A stretch of DNA of 64,000 bases from Paratrimastix pyriformis (lineage: Eukaryota; Preaxostyla; Paratrimastigidae): assembly GCA_027972325.1 (NCBI GenBank), contig JAPMOS010000037.1, positions 1 to 64,000 on the forward strand, given 5' to 3'. A program made the position numbers and the translations under genes. Positions 10,053-19,869 of the stretch are shown one piece after another. How positions within the stretch are numbered: the stretch's first letter is position 1; every line of letters starts with the position of its first letter. The notes under the pieces are model-generated. The model saw nothing but the letters and a program-made list of their open reading frames with translations, ran no database searches and was not told where the DNA came from.

Positions 10053-13000
10053 ATGTCTTCTGCCACCCGTGGCCCCAATCGGAGCACCTCGCGTTCTCCT
10101 GCCCGGCGCCATTCACCCACCCGCAGGCGGAGTCCCTCGCCCAGTCTCGTGCGTGGCCGCGCCCCGACTGGGGCAAGCCGACTTGGGCAAATCATACATG
10201 TGAGCACCGACGTCACGGGGCAACGGGCCCTCCTCGTCTCACAGGACGGACTCCTCACCGTGATCGACCAGCGGAAGACCGATGGGCAGGATCTCGGGGA
10301 AGGCACGAGGTTCGTTGTGAATTTCGCATTCCTTTCCACAGACGCACGTCGCATCTCAAATGCGCGCACCGTCCGACACACCAGCCACAGACATTCAAAC
10401 GCACGCTGACCGACCCACCCCCACCCCCCCTTTCTCTCCCATCCTGACGAACAAGCCTCTGCTCTGACCCGAACTCACGCACGAGACATCCGCACCTATT
10501 CTGCTCGCAGTTTCGTCCTGGCGAGTCGCCGGCTGGAGAACATGATCATTCTGCAGGCCGAGTTCTCCCTGCACAACCCGACCCATGTCCAGGTCATCGC
10601 CATGGCAGCGACCAGCTCGGATGGTCCTTCCATGCCGCTTGTGGAGGAGCACTGCTGGGTGATGAAGCTGCTCCCCGGGCCTGAAGAGTTCTCGCCACCA
10701 TTCGAGGTTCGCGGGTTTGCTTCGCCCGCCCCCCTAATCCGCTCCGCCCCTTCATCCTCAGCTCGTCCTCACGCGGTGCCTCAAGATCCCGCTGCCGGGT
10801 CCCTTCCAAGCCGTCGCCTGGAGCCCGAGTGAATCCTCCCTCCTGATCCTCTGCAGAGTCTGCACCCCCCCCCCCCCCCCCCCCCGTCGGTCGGTGGCGA
10901 TTTGCTCATCCCCTCCTCTCGGTCTAGACGGGCGATTTGGTGATGGTCCACAGCCAAACCGAGGCCGTCCTTGTCTACCCGCAGCTGACCCAGGTCCGCG
11001 CCTGCCACCCCCCGCCATTTGCCGCTCATCGTCTCCCGCCCGCAGCTCCCCGCACAGCACGTCCGATGGCACCCCAGCGAGGCCCTCCTGCTGGTGGCCT
11101 CCAAGGAGGAAGTCGTCATCTGCGACCGGGCCATGCACCCCCTGCCCATCACCTACCACTCCACCAACCTCATCCGCCCCTCCGAGGCGGCCCCCTCCGA
11201 GGCGGCCCATCTTCCCCTCCCCGACTTGCCCGCCCCCTCCTGCGCCGACAAGCGGCCATACTTCCTCCGCCGTCCGGCCGGCAACTTGGCGGGGGCGACC
11301 CTTGGGGCCCACCTCGGCCGGTCACCCCCGACCCCGGCCTCGCCCCGGCCCGAGGGCGAGGACAGCGAGGCCGAGCGGAAGGACCGGGCCGAGGCCCAGG
11401 TCTCGGCGGCCTCGCGGGACCACTTCGACGACGAGATGCTCCTCTTCCGGGGCCGCTCCGAGCAGATGCCGGGCATCCACCACGGCCAGTGCGTCTGGTG
11501 CATCCCGGTGGAGGTCCCCGCCGAGCCCGAAGGGGCAGCAGGGGACACGATGATGCCCGCCGCCACGACGGGGGAGCCGAGGCGGGCCGCCCGGCCGGGG
11601 GGATACACCCAGGAGATGGTGCCCCACACGGACCACCAGGCTGAGAGCATCCACTTCCAGCGGGAACTCGGGTCCGCCTGCCCTGCCCCCCCGGGCCAGC
11701 CCATTCATTCGTCTGTACGTGGCGGTTTCCCGATGGGCGCTTGTCCCCAGGCACCACGTGGCGCTGGTGGGGCTCGAGTGGTGCCCTCTCGCCAACGATG
11801 TTGCCGTGCTCACCCGGGGCGTGGACACTCCCCCGTCCTCCCTGAGCGGCCCCGCGAGCATGGGGAGCCTCCAGGGCGGGGCGACGCCAGGGACTGCCGA
11901 GGGCGAGCGTGCCCCGGCGACCGAGCGCGCCGTGGGCTGCGGCCAGTCGGGCTGTTCCGTGGCCTTGTACTTCGACCGGTCCGCCCCCCCTCCGGACTGT
12001 GGCTGTACCGCTTGGGCCGCTGCCCTCGCTGCGCGAAAGCCACTTGCTGTGGTTCCACCATCCGTGTACCACGTGCCCCCCCCCCCCACTTCTCTCTCAT
12101 ATTCCGGAAAACCGAGCCACCAGGGCCCGTAAAAGGGGAACAAAGAGAGAAAAGAAATCACTTAAAATACCAACTGGTTGGCTCCGTCCCACTCAGTGCT
12201 CAGCCCCGTAGCTCGTCGAGCCCTCAGGCGGCACCAGGAAGCAGCAGCTTCTTGTCGCAGTCGGTCTTGGCCACGCACGGCGGGCCTGGGTTGATCTCTC
12301 TCCCTCTCCCTCTCTCCCTCCCTCCCTCCCTCCCTCCCCGCGCCGCAGGGGGCCACTGGTTCTGCTCCATCTCGAGACGGGGCTGCTCGCCCTGGGCGAG
12401 GGCCTGACGGTCGAGGGCATCCTGCGCGAGTACATCACGCGCGGCTTCATGTACAGGGTCTGCACATGCGTGGCTTCATGACAGGGTCTGCACTGGCGAC
12501 CCGCTGGGTGTCATGGGTGCCGCGGGTGGGTGGGTGGGAGACTCCCCCCGCTCGTGATGTTCGCCGATCCCAAGCACCGCATGCCGTCCTGGACTTCAAT
12601 GGCAATGTCCCCCTGGGGGCTGTGAAATGGTGGTGCGCGTCGGTGGCCGGTGGTTCGCGTGGTGAAGGCGGTGGGGCTGCTGTGGGCGCTGCCTGACCTC
12701 TCGGAGCAGGTCCAGTTGCTGCCCCTGGTCGTCGGCGCCCTCCTCGAGGACACGGCCAGGCTCGAGTGGCGCGGTCTGCCCCCCCACCCCCCCCCCCCGC
12801 CCCCGCCCCGCCCCGCCCCGCCCCGGGTGGGCTTTCCTGTTTCTCCCGTGCGCACGCATGCGCCTGATGCCCCCTTATCCATCCTTCAGATCTGCTGATG
12901 CGAATTCTGCGGCGCCTGTGGACCCGCTGCGTCGCTTCCTGCGCGGAGGCCTCCCATCCCCAGGCAGCCGCGCTCGGCGCCCCCGAAGATGCCGCCCCCC

Positions 13001-14459
13001 AGCCGGCGGCCATCCCCCAAGCGGCCCGGGACATGGTCAGGGTCGTCGGCAACCAGGCGCGCAGGTGCTTCTACGCCCACCTCCAGTCCGCGGCTCGTGG
13101 TGGGTGCCGCGATCTGGTGTGACCGATCTGTGGTGTGGTGTGGTGTGGTGTGGTGTGGTGAGGTGTGGTGAGGTGAGGTGCGGTGTGGTGTGATCTGGTG
13201 TGATCTATCTGGTGGTGTGGTGTGATGTGGGGCCGGAGGGTGCCTGCATGTGCGAATGGGACGAGTTCGCCACCTCAACAACGTGGGTCCGTTCTTGGGG
13301 ATCCGTCCGCAGGGCTTCCCGGTTCGACGAGGCGTTTAGCATCGCGGAGATGCTCCAGTCGCGCGAACTGTTCTGGGTCTGCCCGCTCGCTGCCAGCACC
13401 CACGTCCCCCCCCCCCCCCCCCCCCGGGGAACGCCTCACCACGTGTTTGCCCGTGCGTCTTTATCCCACCCGACAGGATCTTCACACGTGGGCCGCCCGC
13501 GCCAACCCCACGCTCTCTCGTCCGCGCCCGCTCCTGATCCCCACCCGCCCCCACCGGCCTCCGGGCACCACACAGACACAGACACAGACGCCCACACGCC
13601 GCCCTCCTTTTTTGTGGGTGTCTGCAGTGGTGGCCCTGTGGCAGTCGCGCCTGGATCAGCTCGGGGCCCCAGACTGCGGCCCCGGGGGGGCATCCAGGCC
13701 GGGCGATCTCACCGGGGGCGCGGCGCGGCGCGAATCCGACCGGGAGCAGCTCGAGGCCGTCCTGGGCATGTCGGCCGAGGCTGCCCACCTCCAGGGCCTC
13801 CTGGCGACCCTCCAGCCCGGTCCGCGCCAGCACGCGCCATGATGTGGCTCTTCATTTCGCCTGATGTGGCTCTTCATTTCACCTGATGTGGCTCTTCATT
13901 TCACCTGATGTGGCTCTTCATTCACCCGGCCGGCACGACGCGGCGGGGGCCTAGGGCCCGACCTGGCGCAGCTGGCTGTGAGGGACCCGAGCCGGCTGGC
14001 CCAAGACGAAGCGCTGCGCCTTGGTTCGGCTGCCTCCTCACCGCCCCTGCCCCTGCCTCCTCTCGCCCCTGCCCCTGCCTCCTCTCACCGCCCCTGCCCC
14101 TGCTTCCTCTCACCGCCCCTGCCCCTGCCTCCTCTCACCGCCCGCCCGTCTCTGTTGCTGTGGGCAGGGGTCTGGCTGGAGGCGCAGGGGACGCTGGAGC
14201 AGCTCGAGCGGGCCCGGTCCCTCTACACCCTTCACCACCTGGACGACGGTCCGTGCCGGGGGGATGGCGGTGGCGGATCCGACGGCGATGCTGATGCTGG
14301 GCTTCGCTGTTCCTCCCGGGCCCAGAGGCGGGCAGGGTCGGGGCGCTCATCGGGGCCCTGGTGCGGCCCCTGGAGGGCAACGTGGAGGAGACGCTGCAGG
14401 GCCTCGACGTGGCCGCCATGCTGCAGCAGGCCGCCATGGCCACCCACTCGAGACGATGA
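10053..14459 (+). CDS. WD40-like scaffold with helical C-terminus, possibly EDC4/Ge-1-like
   Basis: EDC4/Ge-1 proteins scaffold mRNA decapping in P-bodies. Here an Arg/Ser-rich N-terminus (MSSATRGPNRSTSRSPARR) precedes beta-propeller-like exons: LLTVIDQRKTDG, FQAVAWSPSESSLLIL (about 10785-10858), TGDLVMVHSQTEAVLVYPQL (10928-10993), HVRWHPSEALLLVASKEEVV (about 11055-11120) and LVGLEWCPLANDVAVLTRG (about 11765-11825). The helical C-terminal exons include MVRVVGNQARRCFYAHLQSA (about 13035-13090), SRFDEAFSIAEMLQSRELF (about 13315-13373), DLHTWAARANPTL (about 13473-13510), VVALWQSRLDQLG (about 13625-13665) and NVEETLQGLDVAAMLQQAA, ending in TGA at 14457-14459. The propeller-then-helix order and the AF...L...VNP-like C-terminal pattern resemble EDC4, but I am not sure. 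At least ten introns are present, several starting GTCTGC or GTCCGC. Confidence 0.5.
12448..12477 (+). repeat. Tandem duplication of an exon end and its splice donor
   Basis: GGCTTCATGTACAGG followed by GTCTGCAC is repeated within about 27 bases as GGCTTCATGACAGG followed by GTCTGCAC. The first copy ends an exon (RGFMYR). Two candidate donors with identical intron starts therefore lie side by side. Confidence 0.75.
13120..13220. repeat. GTGTG-type pentamer repeat, intronic
   Basis: Imperfect copies of a GTGGT pentamer with variants such as GAGGT and GATCT fill the start of an intron in the WD40-like gene. Confidence 0.8.
13849..13925. repeat. 22-bp minisatellite, about 3.5 copies
   Basis: The unit GATGTGGCTCTTCATTTCAC plus CT repeats nearly perfectly in an intron directly downstream of the exon ending ATLQPGPRQHA. 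Confidence 0.9.
14035..14150. repeat. C-rich minisatellite (CCTCTCACCGCCCCTGCC type)
   Basis: Four to five imperfect copies of a unit of about 22 bases lie in an intron just before the exon that begins GVWLEAQGTLEQLERAR. The sense strand is C/T-rich. Confidence 0.85.
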
Positions 14460-14757
14460 TGCCCGGCCAGGCCGCCACCACCACCGCGTCGACACCTCCG
14501 ACCCTGATCGCGACGGGACGGGAGGGAGCCCTGAGTCAGGGAGGCAGCTTTTGCACATTTCCCACAAAGCTGCATCGTCAGCTGCGGCCCGCGGCGCGCA
14601 AAACGAAGCGGCAGGCCCTGATCGGTCGCAAAAACAAGATGCGGAGGGTCTGGGGGAGATGGGGAGGGATGGGGGGATGGGTCCCCGAAAGCACAAAAGA
14701 ACGCCCACCCCGAGAGAACCGCAAACAGGAAGGGAGTGTGCCCATCATCGCGGTGGG

Positions 14758-15896
14758 TCAGAGGGGGAGCGAGAGGGGCTCCGGCGAGCCCGATGGGGAC
14801 CCGTCGGGGGAGGCAAGGAGGGCCCGCCGCTTGGCCCGGACGTGGCGGATGGCCAGCACGGCGGCCAGGGCGATGACGACAGCCAGCGCAAGCCCCACCA
14901 CCACGAAGAGGATCACGAAGACCAGCATCGCACGGTGGTCGGCCGTGAAGGTCACCCCGATCGGGCAGTACTGCAGCAGCACAACAGCGTGCATCGCCCC
15001 GACACCGCGGGATAATCATACAGAACAGGTTGGTGAAAAGGAGGCAGGCAGGCAGACAGGGAGTGATGATGCTCGCGAGAATCATGGAAAAAGGCAACGG
15101 GGGAGGTGAGACAGTCCGGGGGGGGGGGGGGGGGGGGCAGACCTTGGGAGGCACCGGGTGGGCGGTGCCACCACCACGAAGCCCGTGGGCAGTTTGGGTT
15201 CGAGATAGATCTCATTCCCCGCAGCCAGCTGGCCCCCGGTCAGGTCGTACTGTATGGAATGGGGGGGAGAGAGGGGAGGGGTGGGAGGGGGGACAGGACG
15301 GTGTGGAGGGGAGGGGAGGGGAGGGGAGGGGGCACGGGGCAGACTCGTGGCCGCTGGATGGAGAGCGTGAAGCTCCCGTGAGCCGAGAGGATCCACGCGC
15401 TGTTGTCCGCGACAAAGTAGTAGTTGCCCCCGGTCGTGATGGTTATCACCCCCGACCCGCGCTGGGAAGTGTTCTGGAAAACCATCGTTTTGGAACTGAT
15501 CTCGTTGAGGTATACGGCGAATGTCAAGGAGTGGTCGTAAGCGTACGAGAACCCAACGGTGGTCCCTGAACTGAGATAGCCTTCGGCGGCATATTTGCGA
15601 CCCGGCAGGACTTCCTCTTGGTAGGTATCCGAGGTCACATTTCCCCTTCCTAAAACTTCGGGCGTGGTGTTTGTGAACACATAGATCTGTGTCGCCAAGG
15701 CGCCAGAGATTTTGACGCCCATATACTTGGGATCGGAAGCCACCAGTTGCATTTCGCCGGGGAGGATGTAGACGTTGCTTGTGAGATTTGCTTGAAAAGG
15801 GTAATTGTAAAAAAGGCTAAATGCTGCGATCAGATAGACGATGACACTTTCGGAAGAAACGGTGACCGCAAGGGGATCCGCCAAAAACAGACGCAA
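14758..15896 (-). CDS. Two-TM membrane protein, tandem family copy A
   Basis: This is the first of three tandem paralogues. An N-terminal membrane segment (VIVYLIAAFSLFYNY) is followed by a beta-rich ectodomain with several N-glycosylation sequons (NLTS, NTTP, NVTS, NTSQ). Then come the family motif SFTLSIQRPRV (about 15360-15335), a short exon with QYDLTGGQLAAGNEIYL (about 15250-15190), and a last exon with YCPIGVTF and a membrane segment MLVFVILFVVVGLALAVVIA. A basic Pro/Ser tail ends at 14758. The exon carrying the first membrane segment follows an acceptor-like AG near 15864 and no convincing ATG lies in frame, so a short first exon is probably missing. I do not recognise the family. The layout suggests a surface or endomembrane protein. 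Confidence 0.6.
15118..15137. repeat. G homopolymer (sense C) in intron of copy A
   Basis: About twenty G on the plus strand lie in the intron before the last exon of the minus-strand membrane protein gene. Confidence 0.9.
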
Positions 15897-16294
15897 TTCC
15901 GAGAACTACGATAAACCGTCTCAGGTGTGGCCAATCGCATCGAAAGCCGCGACAAAAAATAGAAATGGGGGGACAGGTCATTATGGAGAAAAACGCAGCC
16001 GGTATTCAGTTATTAATTTTCCGAATCAGTAAATAGAACCTGGGGTTCGCCTGCCGGTTTTCTGTGAAAACTGTAGAGTCGTGTGGAATCCGCCACCCCC
16101 CTACCCCAGTTTTTTTTTCCAGGAAGATTTTGGCTTTCCTTGGTTCACCGCCAGAAGATGCGGCACGGTCCGAAGAAACGGTGGTCCACTGAGGGACGTC
16201 ACCAAACACAACAAAAGAGCAAAAAAAAAAAAAAGGTTTTGAAGAACGAATAAAAAAAGCAGGCACAAGATGCACCCGATCAGGGAGAATCCCA

Positions 16295-17772
16295 TCACAG
16301 GCTCACCGGAGCGGACTGCTCAATGGAGGCGCTGAGCTTGCCGGGGGCGGGGGCCGGGTCATACACCGGGACTGAGAGGCCCCCCATGATCGGGGTGGCG
16401 ACCGTCAGAGGGGTGTCGATTGTCGGGGCGGTGTCGATGCTCACAGCCTGGGCCTGCCGGGCCTCCTGGGCCTGGGCCTCCTGGGCTCGGTGCTGTTCCC
16501 GCACCGCACGCTCTGCGTCCAGCCTGACCCGCTGGGCCGCGGCCGCCTTGGATTTCTCGCGGTCGGGCAGGAAGCAGATGGCGAGCCACCAGAAGGCCAC
16601 CACCCCGATGCTGGACAGAACGGTGAAGACGATGGCGATGATCAGGCCGACGTTGCTGCAGTACTCGACAAGGCTAATCTTGCAGTACTGCAGGGGATGA
16701 GAGAGAGAAAGGATTTGAGCTGGAGGAAGGGCGGGGCGCGGTGTTGATCGGGAGCAGAAGCGACACGGTTGGGGGGTGGTTGGGCTATACAGGTGACCTT
16801 GGGGTTGCAGGCCTCGGCCGGTGGGGTCACCAGCAGGTAGATCGTGGAGGAGGCGCTCGGATTGCCACGGACGCTGCCCGTTAGCACCTCGGCCGTGCTC
16901 GGCACATCGTACTGGTGAGGGGAGGGGAGGGATCAGGGCGATGGTTGGCGGTCAGGACCGCGTCGCACCCGCCCGGCGGGGGAGAGCAGACCAGAGGACG
17001 CGAAATCGACAGAGTGTACCACCCATCGCTGGTGTCATAGGCGCTGTTATCGACCTCGAAGTAGTACATGTCATCTGCGAGACCATTGCATGGCGACTTC
17101 CCTGAGGGCACCTTCCCACAGACCTGCCGGCGTGATGTATTGACCGGAACCGGCCGCTTTCATGGCCCGGAAGACCAGATGGTCGCTGTTGTCAAGGACT
17201 CGCTGGAACACGTTGAATCCGACGGGCATGGAAAATTTCCAGGAGAAGGAGACTGGCACGACCAAAGACCAAGGAGGGGATAATGATGACAGTGATGGTG
17301 GAGAGGCAGACCGTTGGTCCCAGCGCTTAAATAATACGAATAATACTCGTAATAGTCATGGGCTACATGAGGCGAAAACATCAGAAAGAAAGCTGGCAGG
17401 AATATATACGGACCCAGCGAAAAGGAGTATGTATCAACTGAAGGAACGGACATCGCGATTGAAGATGGGCGAGTCTCCGAGGGGAACCGATAAGTGGTCG
17501 TGCCAGTAGCGGCATCGAGCCAGTATCCAAGATACTCTGTGGTAATTGGAACCAGAATTTGTTGCCCCGGCTCAATGTCGAGGGTCGTTTGGAAGTTCGT
17601 AGGCCAATTAATGAAGCAGAAAATGAAGACAATAGCAGTAACGTAGAGGCCCGTCCTACAGTGGATCAAGACGAATGGTGCAAGTGCGCACGGACAACAG
17701 GCCAACGCAGCCACCACCACCACCACCACCACGGCCGCCATGACTACTATGAGAATGTCCGCCGCCGCCATG
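16295..17772 (-). CDS. Two-TM membrane protein, tandem family copy B
   Basis: The start is ATG at 17772 (MAAADILIVVMAAVVVVVVV). A 36-base intron (17656-17691) joins in frame to TGLYVTAIVFIFCFINWPT, giving a membrane anchor. The ectodomain exons include IEPGQQILVPITTEYLGYWL, VSFSWKFSMPVGFNVFQRVL (about 17265-17190), MYYFEVDNSAYDTSDGWYTL with SISRPLV (about 17070-16985), and a QYDV...STIYLLVTPP segment (about 16910-16800). The last exon has YCSNVGLIIAIVFTVLSSIG as a second membrane segment and a charged Ala/Gln/Glu-rich tail ending at 16295. Motif order and intron positions match copies A and C. Function is unknown. Confidence 0.68.
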
Positions 17773-17928
17773 ACTGCCACCGCCGTGTCCTGGCATCGAT
17801 CGATCGAACGATGTGGGAAGAGCCGCTCGAACCCGGGCTATCGACATCGACACCGGAATTCGCGGTCGTTCACCCGCCTCCTTCTTTCCTTTCTCTCACA
17901 CTCCGAAGCTCTTTATGGAAGTGGTGGT

Positions 17929-17943
17929 GGTGGTGGTGGTGGT

Positions 17944-17979
<36 letters not shown>

Positions 17980-17981
17980 CG
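17929..17981. repeat. (GGT)n plus a G run of about 35, between copies B and C
   Basis: A GGT run passes into the longest G homopolymer in the window, in the spacer between two tandem paralogues, just downstream of the stop of copy C. Confidence 0.9.
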
Positions 17982-17983
17982 AC

Positions 17984-19263
17984 TCAGAAACGGGACAGCA
18001 GGGGCAACCCATCCACACCGCGCGAAACGGAGGTCTCGATCACGACCGAGGGGACTTCCGCACTCGGCTCCTCTCTCTTGTCCACCGGCGAAGCGGCGTG
18101 GCTTTCGGGGCCACCGCTCGCCGGCAGGAGGCAGAAGGCCACCCCCCAGAGCAACGCCAGGGTGCACCCGAACATGGTGCTCAGGATGATGGCCACGATG
18201 TACCAGCTGTTGTTGCGGGCCTCCATGTATGTGATCGTGCAGGCCTAGAGAGGCGACCAGGCGGGGAAGAGTGAGCAAGTGGATCGCACCACCGAGGCCC
18301 GGGACGCATGTGCCCCAAAACGGAATGTGGTTGCGTGCGCGTGTGCAGATGTGTGGCTGGAAATGCAGCTGAAGTTCTGGTAGTGCGCGGGGGGGGGGGG
18401 GGGGGGGGGGAGTGTGTGCGTCGGGGATGGAGAGATGGGAAGCGGGAGCGAGAAGAGCGACCTTGGTCGAGCCGGCCTGATCAGGGGGGATGACCAGCAG
18501 GTAGAGCGAAGCCGACCGGATGGGCTCCGTGAAGTTCGCCCCCACCGGCGCGGCCCCCCGTGGGATTTGGTACTGCGGCATGAAAGAATCGATGGAACCC
18601 CGGTATCGAATAACGTGACAGACAAATGGACGTTTCACGGAGAAGGTACAGAACCCGGGGTTGATGATACCCTCCTTCGCGTTGTCCACCTGGCGGCAGG
18701 GTGTGAGTGGGCGTCAAAAGATCTGCAAACTGCGGACTTCAAATAAATAGAGACCCTCTAAACCTTTGTTAGAAACTGGCCCGTGATGGAGAATGTGGTC
18801 TCGGACCTGTCTCAACGGTGTAGGAGCCAGAGCCGCTAGCCCCCAGGAAGGAAAGGAACTCGTTCTGGCTCCGGATACGGTTCCGATAAATCGAAAAGAA
18901 AAGAGGCCTGTCAAAGTTCCACCGAAAATCAACAACAGTTCCCGTAGTGAGCCAGAACGGGGTGGCCTCGTAGCCATCGATAGCTGGGAGAATTCACGCA
19001 TATGATGTCCAAAGGAAGCGACCAGACGGAGTGCGTAGGTGAAGGTGGCAGTGGAAGCAGCACCCATTCCAATTGGAGACAGAGGCGACTCGAACCTGTA
19101 GATTTTCGTCCCTTTCGTCCCAGCGATCCGATAAGCAAGGAAATCGGTTGTGGGGTGAAGGAGAATTTGTTGGCCGGCTTCAAGTCGTATCTGCTGGAGC
19201 ACATCTGTCTGCCAATCCACAAGCGTGAAAAGGAGAATCATGGAGCAAAGAAAGGCTCCGGTC
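17984..19263 (-). CDS. Two-TM membrane protein, tandem family copy C
   Basis: The exon beginning at 19263 (TGAFLCSMILLFTLVDW) lines up with the second exon of copy B, including the acceptor position. It continues with RLEAGQQILLHPTTDFLAYR, matching EPGQQILVPITTEYLGY in copy B. Later exons carry GFCTFSVKRPFV (about 18660-18610), QYQIPRGAAPVGANFTEPI with SASLYLLVIPPDQAGSTKV (about 18575-18465), and a last exon with YIVAIILSTMFGCTLALLWG as membrane segment. A Pro/Ser/Glu tail ends at 17984. The first exon upstream of 19263 is not identified; no ATG upstream joins in phase through a clear donor. Function is unknown. Confidence 0.6.
18386..18410. repeat. G homopolymer (sense C) in intron of copy C
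   Basis: About twenty G on the plus strand fall in the intron between the QYQIP exon and the last exon. Confidence 0.9.
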
Positions 19264-19869
19264 CTGATTCAACACAGGAGGCGATGATTTTTTTTGCGGA
19301 AAAGACGCAGACACGACAACGAGAGTCAAGCAAGCGCAATCGGCCCTAGTCTGTGGGCGTGACGCATTTTTCCGACCTTCGCCTCCTCGCATACGGCAAG
19401 CCGGGCTGCCGGAGCGATGCCACTCGGACCCGGGCGGGTTCTCTCCATGACCGGCGATGGGACGCAGCAGTGCAAAAAAGGCCGAATGATGATTCCGCGG
19501 TCCAAGGAGGAGAGTAGAAGAAGAAGGGGGAAAAAACCCGACGTGCAACAGCAGCGCAATACCCGAGTGACACACAAAAATACCGAGCAATACAAAACGA
19601 AAAAGAGAATGTCGAGGCTGTGGAGGACACGGGTGGGGACCCGGCCACAGCGGCACGGGAAGGAGGAGCACAAACGATGCGCCTCCACCACGTGGAAAAT
19701 AAAAAATAAAAAAAGGCGCCAGCACCAACGCCATGGACACCACGAAATTTCCAAGAGAAAGAAGGGGTGTGCGTGTGCCTGCGAGCACCTGTGCGTCCGC
19801 CTGTGTGAACATGTCTCTGTGCCGAGTGGCGCGTGCTCGCCACTCCGACACTGGATGGGGGTGACGCCG
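19264..19869. other. Spacer upstream of copy C
   Basis: This should hold the missing first exon and promoter of copy C, on the minus strand, and the 3' flank of the phosphatase gene. Nothing else is supported. Confidence 0.35.

Noticed and set aside
17656-17691. 36-base gap considered a coding part of copy B
   Set aside because: Reading through it leaves the alignment with copies A and C. Removing it as GTGCGC...TAG joins the membrane segment in frame, as in copy C.
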